64,000 nucleotides of DNA, from the NCBI RefSeq assembly GCF_000183405.1, contig NC_014758.1:186001-250000 (forward strand). Direction: 5' to 3'. The notes beneath the pieces are model-generated. The model was not told the DNA's origin. It ran no database searches and saw only the letters and a list, made by a program, of their open reading frames with translations. Positions 25,531 through 35,800 of the stretch are shown here, piece after piece (positions within the stretch are counted from its first letter, which is position 1; every line of letters begins with the position of its first letter). The DNA is from Calditerrivibrio nitroreducens DSM 19672. Lineage in GTDB: Bacteria > Chrysiogenota > Deferribacteres > Deferribacterales > Calditerrivibrionaceae. The translations under genes and the position numbers were made by a program.

Positions 25531-26385
25531 ATGAAGATTATAAAATTTCTTTTCAAGTTTCTTATAATTTTGTTGATAGCTGGTTTTGTTGGTAGAGCAG
25601 TTTATCTTTTAAATTATAAAACTCCTGTGATCAATAAGAAGATGATAGTTTTACTTGACCTTGAAGGGATTATACTGGAATCGGATACACTTATTGAAAA
25701 ACTCAAAAAATATGAAAAAGACAGCAATGTAGTGGGGGTTATTTTAAGGATAAATTCCCCAGGGGGTGCAGTTGCCCCAAGTCAGGAGATATATAGATTT
25801 ATAAAAAGGATGAGTAAACCGGTTTATGCTTCTATGTCTACAGTGGCTGCTTCGGGGGGTTATTATGTGGCGTCAGCCTGTGATAGAATTTATGCTATGC
25901 CGGGGACTATTACTGGTAGTATTGGTGTTATAATGAAGTTTACAGACCTATCTAAAATATACGATAAAATTGGTGTCAGGACAGAGACCATCAAAAGTGG
26001 AAAATTTAAAGACATCGGCAGTACCACCAGAAGTATGACAGAAGAGGAGAAGTCTATCCTTAAGCAGTCTGTGGATGATGTGTACAACCAGTTTATTGAA
26101 GATATTCTGAGTAAAAGAACCTTTCTGAATAAAGAGGAACTGCTTAAATATGCAGATGGAAGAATAATTACCGGCAGGGAAGCAAAAAATCTTAAATTGG
26201 TTGATAAGTTGGGAAGCTACGAAGATGCCTATGAAGATATGAAAAAGGATAAAAATACGTTGGATGCTGAGCTTTTTATACCAAAAGATGAAAAAACATT
26301 CCTACGAAAATTAATTGAAGAGACGAGGTCCACCATTAAAGAGGTTAAAGCCTTAAATGGGCCACTTTATCTCATGGAGTATTAA
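25531..26385 (+). CDS. sppA: Signal peptide peptidase SppA, short form
   Basis: This 284-aa serine protease of the S49 family has an N-terminal membrane anchor (about residues 5-27). The catalytic serine is in STVAASGGYYVASACDRIYA (about residue 112) and the catalytic lysine is in IKSGKFKDIGS (about 164). It cleaves leftover signal peptides within the inner membrane. At 284 aa it is the single-domain form, half the size of E. coli SppA. Its stop is 1 bp before the start of the hemerythrin gene. Confidence 0.92.
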   Translation: MKIIKFLFKFLIILLIAGFVGRAVYLLNYKTPVINKKMIVLLDLEGIILESDTLIEKLKKYEKDSNVVGVILRINSPGGAVAPSQEIYRFIKRMSKPVYASMSTVAASGGYYVASACDRIYAMPGTITGSIGVIMKFTDLSKIYDKIGVRTETIKSGKFKDIGSTTRSMTEEEKSILKQSVDDVYNQFIEDILSKRTFLNKEELLKYADGRIITGREAKNLKLVDKLGSYEDAYEDMKKDKNTLDAELFIPKDEKTFLRKLIEETRSTIKEVKALNGPLYLMEY

Positions 26386-26386
26386 T

Positions 26387-26827
26387 ATGAAAATAGAATG
26401 GAAAGATGAATTAAGTGTGGGGAATACCCAAATTGATGAACAGCACAAAACCCTTATAAGCATTACAAATAAATTTCACAACGCTATGTTGAATGAAGAA
26501 GGTAACGAGGCTGTATTGGATGTTCTAAAATTTTTGGATCTATATGTTAAGATACATTTCAGGACAGAAGAGAAATTTATGGAACAAACAGATTATCCTT
26601 ATTTGGAAGAACATAAGCAACAGCACAAAGATATGATCGATTTTGTAGAAAATATGAAAAAGAGTTTTGTTATAAATAGAGATAACTACGAAAATGTGTT
26701 AAAATTGAATATAAAGCTTATGAAATGGTATGTAGACCATATATCTAATTCAGACAAGAAGCTTGGGAATTATCTTCAGGACAAATCGATAAAAGTAGTG
26801 GTTGTGGATGATAAAGTAGGTGATTAA
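26387..26827 (+). CDS. Bacteriohemerythrin
   Basis: This 146-aa protein is a single hemerythrin domain. The di-iron ligands can be read as His in IDEQHKTLI, His/Glu in HFRTEEKFM, the pair in LEEHKQQHKD and His/Asp in WYVDHISNSDKKL. It binds oxygen reversibly and may sense, store or scavenge it, which suits a microaerobic or anaerobic life. The family usually starts with MxxIxWxxxxxVG, which fixes ATG 26387; an upstream in-frame ATG at 26357 lies inside sppA. Confidence 0.92.
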   Translation: MKIEWKDELSVGNTQIDEQHKTLISITNKFHNAMLNEEGNEAVLDVLKFLDLYVKIHFRTEEKFMEQTDYPYLEEHKQQHKDMIDFVENMKKSFVINRDNYENVLKLNIKLMKWYVDHISNSDKKLGNYLQDKSIKVVVVDDKVGD

Positions 26828-26857
26828 TTCAGTATTAGCTGACATGGGTCGATCTGG

Positions 26858-28123
26858 TTAAGCTTTTAGTTTTGAAATTAAAGTGTAGATGATGTATAAA
26901 ATTGGAAGTGCATAAATAAGAAATGAAGCCTTTTTACCATATCTTAAGTTAAAGATTATTATGATAAGGGGAAGAAATATCGACGATCCTCTAAGCCCCA
27001 TAGATAAAAAGCTCCATTCTAATATACCACTTTTTACATTAAGGGTTATCATTGATGAAATTATTATTAAGATAAGTCCTGCTATTCTGTAAAAAAAGAT
27101 AGGATTGTCACTTACTTTTTTATAGTATATTTTTAAATGATCTTCAAAAAGCATAGTCAGTGTCCCTAAGAAGAGTCCAGATGCTGTTCCTATCGATATT
27201 ATAAATATAAATACGAGAAAAATGGAAGATATTCCAAAAGGGATATATGTCTGGATGAAAATGGGAAGTACATCTGATGTTATTTGAATATCTGGTCTGT
27301 TATATTTCATATAGATACCTATCAAATAAAAACCCAATCCCACCGGTGGTATAATTAATGCTGCAAGGAGCGAACCATTTCTTGCATGTTTTATATCCTT
27401 TGCAGCAAATATAGCCTGTAGATATGTCTGGGTGGATAACACGCCTAAAATTGTTGAAAGAGTGTCTTTTAGTCCCCTTGCAAATCCATATTCGTTTAAG
27501 TTTGTTTGAATAAAATAAAAACCTTTTTTAAAAATAATGATAAGAGACAATGCTAAGATTATATACAGCATATAGAATTTATATTGTCCTAAAAATGAGG
27601 CACCTTTTATTCCGAATAGTACGATGAAAAAGAAGATAAAAAAAGATGTAACCACGATAGATGTTTCAAAAGAAACTTTCATGTTTGCCCTGATTATTGA
27701 GGATGCTGCTATCATCTGGGCTACAGTTTGCAAAAATATACCAGCAAGTGCAAAAAAAGATAGGTATTTTCTGGTGTTTTCACCAAATCTCTTTCCGATA
27801 AGTTCTATTACCGTAATACTTTCTGATTCCCTCAATTTATAAGAGAAGAATATACCAAGTATCAGGCAGGCAAAGGCACTTGAAAAGGTAAATATAAGTG
27901 ACGGAGCTCCATATTCGTAGGCCATCTGGGTGGTGCCTATTGTGGATGCTCCCCCCACTAAAGTACCAACTATCAGAAATGCAACATGATAAAAATTGAG
28001 TTTACGGCCGTATAGTGTCCACTCATAACTTTCCCTTGATACCCTATTCTTAAATAGAGTGTAGGTGATAAATATAACAAGAAATAGAAAAAAGATTAAT
28101 GAATTTATATCAGTGGTGGTCAT
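26858..28123 (-). CDS. Sodium:solute symporter (SSS) family transporter
   Basis: This 421-aa integral membrane protein has about 12-13 segments and matches the SSS/PutP superfamily, with GTLVGGASTIGTTQMAYEYG (about residue 45) as the recognisable N-terminal signature. It should import a small organic solute with Na+. The substrate cannot be inferred. The start at 28123 (MTTTDINSLIFF) fits the first helix; an in-frame ATG at 28189 would add 22 residues. It overlaps the end of the macrodomain gene by 14 bp, so the two are probably one transcript. Confidence 0.8.
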   Translation of the reverse strand: MTTTDINSLIFFLFLVIFITYTLFKNRVSRESYEWTLYGRKLNFYHVAFLIVGTLVGGASTIGTTQMAYEYGAPSLIFTFSSAFACLILGIFFSYKLRESESITVIELIGKRFGENTRKYLSFFALAGIFLQTVAQMIAASSIIRANMKVSFETSIVVTSFFIFFFIVLFGIKGASFLGQYKFYMLYIILALSLIIIFKKGFYFIQTNLNEYGFARGLKDTLSTILGVLSTQTYLQAIFAAKDIKHARNGSLLAALIIPPVGLGFYLIGIYMKYNRPDIQITSDVLPIFIQTYIPFGISSIFLVFIFIISIGTASGLFLGTLTMLFEDHLKIYYKKVSDNPIFFYRIAGLILIIISSMITLNVKSGILEWSFLSMGLRGSSIFLPLIIIIFNLRYGKKASFLIYALPILYIIYTLISKLKA

Positions 28124-28631
28124 GTTCTGAAAAGCTAACAAATATTTTATAATCCTCATCGTCAAAAAGACAAAGTATAATATCTTCAACGTATTGAGGA
28201 TTGGTGTTTATAAAATCCCTGATTGCCCTGGTGATTATTTCGGCGGCCTCTTTTTTAGGATAGCCAAAGATCCCAGTGGAGATGGCTGGTAGGGCTATAG
28301 ACTTTAGTTTATTGTTTTCAGCTAACTTAAGAGCATTGAAAACGGCGTTATAAAGTAATTTATCAGAAGGGTTGTCTATTTTATATCTTGGGCCTACTGC
28401 ATGAATGACATATTTTGCTTTGAGGTTGCCACCAGATGTAATAACTGCTTCACCAACTGGGCAATGGCCTATTTTATCACATTCATCCTGTATCTGTTTA
28501 CCACCTTTTTTGGCTATAGCACCTGCGACGCCTCCACCAAGCTTTAAAGAGCTATTTGCTGGATTAACTATTGCATCTGTAAAAAGCTCTGTTATATCCC
28601 CTTTAAGATAACTTATGGTTATTTCACTCAT
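28110..28631 (-). CDS. Macrodomain protein (ADP-ribose/O-acetyl-ADP-ribose hydrolase-like)
   Basis: This 173-aa single macrodomain shows the ligand-binding motifs GDITELFTDAIVNPANSSL (about residue 10), LGGGVAGAIAKKGG and AISTGIFGYPKKEAA (about 123). This pattern is that of YmdB/MacroD-type enzymes, which remove ADP-ribose from proteins or deacetylate O-acetyl-ADP-ribose. It lies upstream of a symporter gene with a short overlap. The link with ADP-ribose chemistry recalls the Nudix fusion at 17769, but they are 9 kb apart. Confidence 0.9.
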   Translation of the reverse strand: MSEITISYLKGDITELFTDAIVNPANSSLKLGGGVAGAIAKKGGKQIQDECDKIGHCPVGEAVITSGGNLKAKYVIHAVGPRYKIDNPSDKLLYNAVFNALKLAENNKLKSIALPAISTGIFGYPKKEAAEIITRAIRDFINTNPQYVEDIILCLFDDEDYKIFVSFSEHDHH

Positions 28632-28792
28632 AAAGCCCCCTTTTAAAACAATATCTTTTTATAATAAAAATTATCAGTATTTTCAATGATAAAAAATTAA
28701 TTTAATTAATAGAAAAAATCTATACTTATTCTTTATATTTAGTGCTTGACTTTTTAGAAATAATGTTTTAAAAAGATTATATGGTTGTAAAT

Positions 28793-29566
28793 ATGAAAGT
28801 TGCGTGTATACAGAATACAATTTATACTGGTGATATCCCGAGTAATACTAATGATTTTATCAGTAGGATAGTGTCTTGTAATGCGGATGTGATCGTTTTG
28901 CCAGAGATGTGGTTTTGCGGGTTTGATTATCAAAATTTGAAAAGTTATGCCAAGGAAACCAGCGGAATTATAGATATTTTAAAATCAAACGGAAAAGGGA
29001 AAATTATTGTATCTTCTATGCCGGAAATAGAAGGGGAAGACCTTTATAACACGGTGTATGTTGTAGGAGAAAATAGGATTCTGGCTAAATATAGGAAGCA
29101 GTTTCTGTTTTCACCACAGAGGGAAGACGAATATTTCAAAGCTTCTGACAATGACATAACAGTATTTGAATACAAAGGTGTTGTATTTGCAGTTGCCACT
29201 TGCTATGAGATAAGGTTTCCGGAGATTTTTAGAATTGGGGCGTATAAAGGGGCAGAAGTTTTCCTTGTGCCAGCCATATGGCCTGCGGCAAAATCCTCCC
29301 ACTGGTTGACCCTATTAAAAGCAAGGGCCATAGAGAATCAGGCTTTTGTTGTGGGGTGTTCCTCCTCATCGGTTGTTAGGGGAGAAAAGGTTTTAAAATG
29401 TGGTTATTCAGCTGCTTATGATCCATGGGGGGAGCAGCTTTTTGCTTTAGGTGAAGAGAGCTCTATGACTTCTGCGGAGCTTGATATTTCTAAGATTTCG
29501 GCTGTAAGGGAGCAGATCCCGAGCTTGAGAGATGCGACTAAAAAGTTCAACATAGTAAAACTTTAA
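28793..29566 (+). CDS. Carbon-nitrogen hydrolase (nitrilase superfamily amidase)
   Basis: This 257-aa protein has the nitrilase-fold triad: Glu in IVLPEMWFCG (about residue 38), Lys in AKYRKQFLFSPQRE (about 104) and Cys in VATCYEIRFPE (about 137). It resembles the Nit2/omega-amidase or YafV-like branch, which acts on short amides such as 2-oxoglutaramate. Start 28793 (MKVACIQ) fits the family; ATG 28781 would add four residues. The 150 bp upstream is very AT-rich, with TTGACT at 28746 but no clear -10 box. The CoA-transferase gene follows after 16 bp. Confidence 0.85.
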   Translation: MKVACIQNTIYTGDIPSNTNDFISRIVSCNADVIVLPEMWFCGFDYQNLKSYAKETSGIIDILKSNGKGKIIVSSMPEIEGEDLYNTVYVVGENRILAKYRKQFLFSPQREDEYFKASDNDITVFEYKGVVFAVATCYEIRFPEIFRIGAYKGAEVFLVPAIWPAAKSSHWLTLLKARAIENQAFVVGCSSSSVVRGEKVLKCGYSAAYDPWGEQLFALGEESSMTSAELDISKISAVREQIPSLRDATKKFNIVKL

Positions 29567-29582
29567 AAAAAGGAGGCATTAT

Positions 29583-31154
29583 ATGTCAGAATTGGAAAAC
29601 AGAATACGTGACAAGAGCTTATTGAGCAAGGTTATGAAGCCTGAAGACACAATTAAGTTTTTCGAACAGGCTGGTGCAGGTAGAAGGGTTCTCAACCTTG
29701 GTTGGTCAGGTTTTACCCCTGTTGGTTATCCAAAAGTAGTACCTATTGCTCTTGCAGATTATGTAGAAAAAAATGGTCTTCAAGGTAAATGGAAATTCAA
29801 CTTGTTCATAGGTGCTTCAGTTGGTGCTGAAACTGAAGACAGATGGGCAGCTCTTGATATGATAGACAGGAGATGGCCATACCAGACAGGTAAAAATATT
29901 CAAAAGGGTATCAACAGTGGTAAAATCAGAATGGGTGACAAACACCTTTCAATGTTTGCTCAAGATCTTTTTTATGGGTTCTATACAAAAGATGATGGCG
30001 GTGGACTGGATATAGCCATTATAGAAGCCAGTGCAATTACTGAAGATGGTAATATCGTTTTAACTGGTTCTGTTGGTGCATCTCCAGAAATTATTGCTAA
30101 AGCAGATAAAATTATTGTTGAAATTAATACGGGGCTTCCAAGCTTTGAAGGTATGCATGATATCTTTGTAACAGATTTGCCACCATATAGAAAGATTATT
30201 CCAATTACTGATTTAAGACAAAGAATCGGTACCCCATGGTGTCCAACAGATAAGAGCAAAATCATTGCAATAGTTGAATCTACGTTACCAGATAACGGAA
30301 GAGCTTTAAGAGGAACAGACGATGTATCCCAAGCTATTGCAGATCATATCGTAGATTTCTTCATGACAGAAGTTAAGGCTGGTAGACTTCCAAAAAATCT
30401 TCTTCCTCTTCAATCCGGTGTTGGCTCAATAGCTAACGCAGTTGTGGGTGGGTTGACAAAATCACCTTTTGAAAATCTTTTTGTTTATACAGAAGTGCTA
30501 CAAGATACCTTTTTGCCTTTCCTTGATTCAGGTAAATGTAAATATATAAATTGTACATCCCTTTCCCTTTCAAATGAAGGTTTCAAGGAGTGGTGGGAGA
30601 AATTTGATAAATATAAAGAAATGGTTCTGATGAGACCACAACAGATCTCCAATAATCCAGAAGTAATCAGAAGACTTGGTGTAATTGGTATGAATACCCC
30701 TGTTGAATTTGATATATATGCACATGCAAACTCCACATGTGTAGGTGGTACAAGAATGCTTAATGGTATTGGTGGATCTGGTGACTTCGAAAGGAATGCT
30801 TATCTTTCCATCATGCATTGCCCATCTGTAAGACCTTCTAAAACAGATGAGTTTGGTATATCAGGTGTCGTACCAAAGGCTCCACACGTTGATCATACTG
30901 AGCATGATATCGACGTCCTTGTTACAGAACAAGGGCTTGCTGACCTAAGAGGTTTGGCTCCAAAGGATAGAGCACGTGAAATCATCAAAAAGTGTGCTCA
31001 CCCAGCTTACAAAGATTATCTTATGGATTATCTTGAAAGAGCTGAAAAAGCTACTGGATATGCACATGAACCACATATTCTCAGCGAAGCTTACAAGATG
31101 CATATAAGCCTTGAAGAAAATGGCACTATGAGATTTTGGGAATTAAAAAAATAG
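29583..31154 (+). CDS. Acetyl-CoA hydrolase/succinyl-CoA:acetate CoA-transferase family protein
   Basis: This 523-aa protein belongs to the Cat1/AarC/SCACT family. Features are LTGSVGASPEIIAKADKIIV (about residue 159), VYTEVLQD near 302, where family members carry the glutamate that forms the CoA thioester, and NGIGGSGDFERNAYLSIMHC (about 397). In anaerobes such enzymes convert succinyl-CoA plus acetate to acetyl-CoA plus succinate, letting the oxidative citric acid cycle run on acetate. A strong AAAAGGAGG site precedes ATG 29583, and a terminator follows, so high expression is likely. Confidence 0.88.
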   Translation: MSELENRIRDKSLLSKVMKPEDTIKFFEQAGAGRRVLNLGWSGFTPVGYPKVVPIALADYVEKNGLQGKWKFNLFIGASVGAETEDRWAALDMIDRRWPYQTGKNIQKGINSGKIRMGDKHLSMFAQDLFYGFYTKDDGGGLDIAIIEASAITEDGNIVLTGSVGASPEIIAKADKIIVEINTGLPSFEGMHDIFVTDLPPYRKIIPITDLRQRIGTPWCPTDKSKIIAIVESTLPDNGRALRGTDDVSQAIADHIVDFFMTEVKAGRLPKNLLPLQSGVGSIANAVVGGLTKSPFENLFVYTEVLQDTFLPFLDSGKCKYINCTSLSLSNEGFKEWWEKFDKYKEMVLMRPQQISNNPEVIRRLGVIGMNTPVEFDIYAHANSTCVGGTRMLNGIGGSGDFERNAYLSIMHCPSVRPSKTDEFGISGVVPKAPHVDHTEHDIDVLVTEQGLADLRGLAPKDRAREIIKKCAHPAYKDYLMDYLERAEKATGYAHEPHILSEAYKMHISLEENGTMRFWELKK

Positions 31155-31165
31155 TCTAATTTAAA

Positions 31166-31189
31166 ATGGGGCTTGTGCCCCATTTTTTT
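31166..31189 (+). terminator. Rho-independent terminator after the CoA-transferase gene
   Basis: ATGGGGC (31166-31172), loop TTGT and GCCCCAT (31177-31183), followed by a run of T ending at 31189. The start codon of the next gene (31190) comes immediately after the T-run. Confidence 0.9.
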
Positions 31190-32113
31190 ATGTTTACAAC
31201 TATTTATATTGTAATCCCTATTTTTCTTGTTGTCTTTTTGGGCTATATATTAAGACATTTCAAATACATAGAGGAGACATACGTTAAAACCAGCAACAAG
31301 CTGATATTTAACTTATTTTTACCTTCTCTCCTTTTTTATGAAATATCAAAAACGGAGATCAAAGCAGAAAATTATCTCCCAATTCTAATCGTGATGGCAG
31401 CTTCAATATTTACTGTATTTATAGTGAGTTTTCTTCTGGGTAGAGTTTTAAAAATGCCTCCAAAAAGTGTCGGCACATTCGCCATGAACAACTTTAGGGC
31501 GAACTATGCTTATATGGGGCTACCTATATCCTTTTACGCTTTTGGAAAAGAGGGGCTCACAATAGGGAGTGTGTTGATGGCTATCATAGTACCATATGTC
31601 AATCTCCTATCAGTTGTTGCTTTAAGTGTTGGGAAAAGAGAGAATAAAAATAGGCTAAAACTATTTATACAATCGATCTTTATAAATCCAATAGCTTTTT
31701 CCTGTATCTTAGGACTTATCTTTTCCTATTTTAGAATAGAGCTACCACTCTTTTTCTCCCGCTCCATAGATATAATAAGCAAGGTAGCATTACCATTGGC
31801 ACTCATAGGTATAGGAGCCACAATAAATTTTGAATATTTAAAAGGAAATAAGCTTTATCTTATAATGGTAGCTTCAATGAAACTATTTATTTTACCATCT
31901 TTAGCGCTTATTTATATATACATATTAGGGCTAAAGATCGACATAGTTTCAAAAGTTTTGATCGTGATGCTTGCATCACCACCTGCCACAGTCAATTTTG
32001 TGTTGGCTGATATGATGGGAGGAGATAAAGATCTATCCAGCGGATCTATAATGCTCAGCACGCTCATATCAATATTTTCTTACATCTTTTGGCTGACGAT
32101 GCTTAAAGTCTAA
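31190..32113 (+). CDS. AEC-family permease (auxin efflux carrier-like/malate permease-like)
   Basis: This 307-aa membrane protein has about ten helices and the AEC pattern, with [20 protein letters not shown] near residue 28 and [15 protein letters not shown] near 100. Bacterial members export or import organic acids. Start 31190 ([12 protein letters not shown]) gives the usual short N-terminus. An in-frame ATG at 31166 lies inside the terminator stem. Neither has a convincing ribosome-binding site. The 3' end overlaps the convergent csrA gene by 4 bp. Confidence 0.82.
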   Translation: MFTTIYIVIPIFLVVFLGYILRHFKYIEETYVKTSNKLIFNLFLPSLLFYEISKTEIKAENYLPILIVMAASIFTVFIVSFLLGRVLKMPPKSVGTFAMNNFRANYAYMGLPISFYAFGKEGLTIGSVLMAIIVPYVNLLSVVALSVGKRENKNRLKLFIQSIFINPIAFSCILGLIFSYFRIELPLFFSRSIDIISKVALPLALIGIGATINFEYLKGNKLYLIMVASMKLFILPSLALIYIYILGLKIDIVSKVLIVMLASPPATVNFVLADMMGGDKDLSSGSIMLSTLISIFSYIFWLTMLKV

Positions 32114-32340
32114 GGCTTGTTTTTCTTTATATAGTCCAACAGGGAAACTATATTCTCCTGAGCAGTCGCCTCTATATTCTCCTGTTTGATCGCCTCATAA
32201 ATCTCTTTTCTGTAAACAGAGATAGATTTAGGTGCTTCTATCCCTATCTTTACAGACTTCTGATTTACATCAACGATCTTTATCTCTATATCATCGCCAA
32301 TTACTAAACTTTCACCTACCTTGCGGGTGAGTACAAGCAT
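32110..32340 (-). CDS. csrA: Carbon storage regulator CsrA, translational regulator
   Basis: This 76-aa protein starts with the family signature [20 protein letters not shown] and has the conserved RNA-binding region [17 protein letters not shown]. It binds GGA motifs in mRNA leaders and represses or stabilises translation, often of flagellin. It is the last gene of the flgM-flgN-flgK-flgL-fliW-csrA set and follows fliW by 3 bp. FliW antagonises CsrA in the FliW-CsrA-flagellin loop known from Bacillus and Campylobacter. Confidence 0.96.
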   Translation of the reverse strand: MLVLTRKVGESLVIGDDIEIKIVDVNQKSVKIGIEAPKSISVYRKEIYEAIKQENIEATAQENIVSLLDYIKKNKP

Positions 32341-32343
32341 ATC

Positions 32344-32811
32344 TTATTCCTTGAAAAGTGGTGTTTTTATCTGGTATCTATCATCCTCCAAAATTATCTG
32401 TTTTGCAAGTTTTTTTTGTACGTTTATTGCAAGAGGGGCTTTAAGGTTGACGGTGGCTTCCTTTGGATTTGAGGGGACAACCACAATACCAAAAAGCACA
32501 AGATCATCTCTGGATTTTGCCTGAAGTATCTTTAGGTCTCTTTTATGAATTTCAGGCGCATAGTCAGGGAAAAAAGATTTTATGTCGATTATGACAAATG
32601 ATACCGTAGGATCTTCAGAAGAATGAAAAACATAAAAAGGTAGGTGCTCTTCTGATGATATCAAAAGAAAGTCACTCAAATGGGCAAATCCCAAAAGGGG
32701 TGAAGTCATATAAAAGATATCGTCATCTGTAAACTCAAGTTTTCCATACTTCAAAGAGTATAAAACCTTTTTCTCCATCTGTTTTCTTTTTGCATTAGCT
32801 TTTGCTTCCAT
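32344..32811 (-). CDS. fliW: Flagellar assembly factor FliW
   Basis: This 155-aa beta-barrel protein matches FliW, with FTDDDIFYMTSPLLGFAHLSDFLLI near residue 18 and VVPSNPKEATVNLKAPLAIN near 114. FliW binds flagellin or CsrA and links flagellin levels to CsrA activity. The position between flgL and csrA is the classical context. Length is normal. Confidence 0.93.
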   Translation of the reverse strand: MEAKANAKRKQMEKKVLYSLKYGKLEFTDDDIFYMTSPLLGFAHLSDFLLISSEEHLPFYVFHSSEDPTVSFVIIDIKSFFPDYAPEIHKRDLKILQAKSRDDLVLFGIVVVPSNPKEATVNLKAPLAINVQKKLAKQIILEDDRYQIKTPLFKE

Positions 32812-32821
32812 ATATAGCCTC

Positions 32822-35800
32822 CTATCTTATGTAATCTAATATTGAAAGTTGCATTATTTTTGATGCTGTGGCAAGGGCCGCTTGATATGCCTGTTGGGCA
32901 AGCTGAAACTCTGTAATTGCTTTTGTGGCATCCTCGCCCCTTGAACCAAGGTATTTGGATTTTATATCTTCAGCAACAGTTTTGACAGTCACCTGAAAAT
33001 TTACTACAGCGTCAGCTCTATTTTTTCTCGTACCAGCCATTGTGAGTTTTTCATTAATCTGATTTTCAGCTTTATCCAGAATACCTATTTCATAATTTAT
33101 ACCGGATCCCACCGTTGATGTAAAAGAGTCGGTGGCGTATGCGGTACCGGCATCGAAGGATAATTTTACCCCATCAGCCACAAATTTAGTTTGATTTGCA
33201 GTATCAAATTTAAGTTCGTTTACCAAATCACCTTTTGAATTGGTGATTTTAATCTTTATCTCATCCCCTTTTTTGAAAAAGCCAAGTGTACCTTGATGAT
33301 CCCCTGAAACGATCATATTGTTTAATCCAGTGTAATTAAAGACAAGTTGATTGTCTAAATTTTGGGCAACTATTGATGGGGCTGGAGTAAGAACACCTAT
33401 TTTATTATTTATTTCTGTTACCAGATCATCCAGCGAGGTGTAATCCCTTTTTTGTACAGTAATAGTTGCGTTATCCCAATTTGTACCATCAAAGTAACTA
33501 AATTGTAGAGTACGCTGGGAATCTGTGCTATTTGCAAGGTTTAAATTGGGTGTGGTTTTACTGTAAACGATGTTTTGCTGCAGTCCTAAGGCGGTAGCTG
33601 AAGTAGAATCTGATGGGTTTATCTCTATCTCCTGAAGCCCTGAACCTGATCTCAAAACGAGCCTGTTGTCTGCCACCTCCGCTTTTACACCAAGGTTGGC
33701 CAATGTGGTATTGGCGTTTATTACGTTTGCTATGTTGCCAACATTCACATTTAAGAAGGTCACCCTTGTCATGCTATTATCCGCACCTTTTACTAAGATA
33801 TCAAAAGAAGCTGTGCTGGTGGTATCTATAGTATTTTTGGAGGATGTGGTGAGCTCTTTTTGTAGGTAGAATGATGTTTTTTGATCCTGGCTCATTACCT
33901 CATATTTCCACTCATCGTTGTAATTTCCTCTGAAGGTGCCGTCTAAGTAAGGTTTTAATGTGGATATAAAGTTTTCATCCCTCCATGCGGAAGGGGCACC
34001 TATACCCTCTTTTGGGATATTGAGGTTGAGGGCGTTGTAAAGGTTTTTCAGAGATCTAAAAGTATTGACGTTTTTCCCTTCCTGGATGATGTTCATATCA
34101 CCAAAACTAAGACTCGAGGATGCTTTTAAGCTGACCTTAAAGGTTGATGGGATGGATGTGTCTGGTAAAATGATATTTACACCATACCCAAGATCTATCG
34201 GTTCCCCATTGTAGGTTGATGGATTAATGGTGATACTTCTTATCGTAATTCCATTTTTGTCTTTTACAGTAATTGTTCCGGGAGCTGTGAAGGTTGAAAT
34301 ATACCAGTCATCATCCAGACCACCATTGTATCTTCCCTGCAGAACCACATTCTGGTCAACTTCGGGGTAACCTATGCCAGAATTACTCGGGATAAGTTTT
34401 ATGGAAAGTCTGCTGGTTCCACCCCTTTTGTCGGCTACTTCCAAATACCCATTGTTTAATTTTGCGTCCACAGTATTATCGTAAAGATCTTCTATAAATT
34501 TCAATAGATCAGAAATATTTTTCTCATTTGCATATGGGTATCCGCTGTTGCGGGGGGTGGCGGATTTATACTCATTATTTGTGCCATCGTTTAGTCTTAC
34601 CGTGAGAATAGTGTTGTTTGAAAAGTTCATATTCAGCTTTTCAACGACGAGGTTTCCACTATCAACTTTGAAATTATAAAGAAATTTCATGTCTGATGGC
34701 AACTGGTCATTAAGTTGGTTGGCAACATCCGCCAATGTTCTGCCCGCAGAGGCAGGGATCGATATCTGGCGGTTGTCAAGATTTACTGTAATGGCGGATG
34801 TGGTAATCACTGAAGAAAATGATACAGATAGGGTATCGCTAAAATTATTATAGCTGAAGTCAAATGTGGTATCTTTACCTGAAGCTTCGATGGAGCCACT
34901 GGCCATTCCATATGGGTTACCATCTGATGCCGTTACTTTCAGTTTAACAGCGTTTCCAGCCCTTGTGGTGGCAAGCATAATTTTGTCACCATCTGCCACT
35001 GCTTTTATCTCTTCCCCAAGCCCCTGACTTTCCAATTCTCTATTTATAGAAAATATTACGTCATTCATATCAGTGTAGCTTCTTGAATCTAATGTAATTG
35101 AATAATTCCGATTAGCATAAACTATTGAAAGGGTTCGCTGGGCGGAATTATATTTTGTAAAATTGAGGTCTACATTATCCACACCAGTGATTTTTGCGGT
35201 ACCGATTTTTAATCCGTTGTGGTCTGTACCTGATATTTCGATATTATCTGCCAGTGAGACATTGGCGTCCTGAATTTCGCTGAATTTTGTAGTCTCTGTA
35301 ATTGCCAACCCTTTTATTGTATTAAAACGTGTTCCCTTGAGTATCCTCTCAACTTCAGTAAAAACCTCTTTCCCTGTGAAATTTATGGTGACATCCTGCT
35401 GGTAACCAATTTTTGTTGTAATCTGCCCATCATCACCAAAGTAGTTAATATCATCCCCTGGCTTGTAATAGAAGGTGGCATTAAAAGAGCTATTGGTATC
35501 AGGTAGTTTTATTGCCACTCCAACACCTAAATTTACAACTTCTCCAGGTTTATACTTAATCTTGATACTGGTTCCAGCAAAATTACCGTTTTTTGCTGAT
35601 TCATCTGATCCATTTGAGTCGATAATTACGTTTTTTCCATTAGCATTTTTTAGAGATATCTCCGCATAATCCCCCATAGATTTTACCTCTATGGAATAAC
35701 TCCCTTCCTTCAACTCCGGAAGATCGGCAAAAACGTCCCTTTTTATGAGATCTGCACCATTTACATTGCCATTTATTTTTACAGCACTGATGGATCTGCT

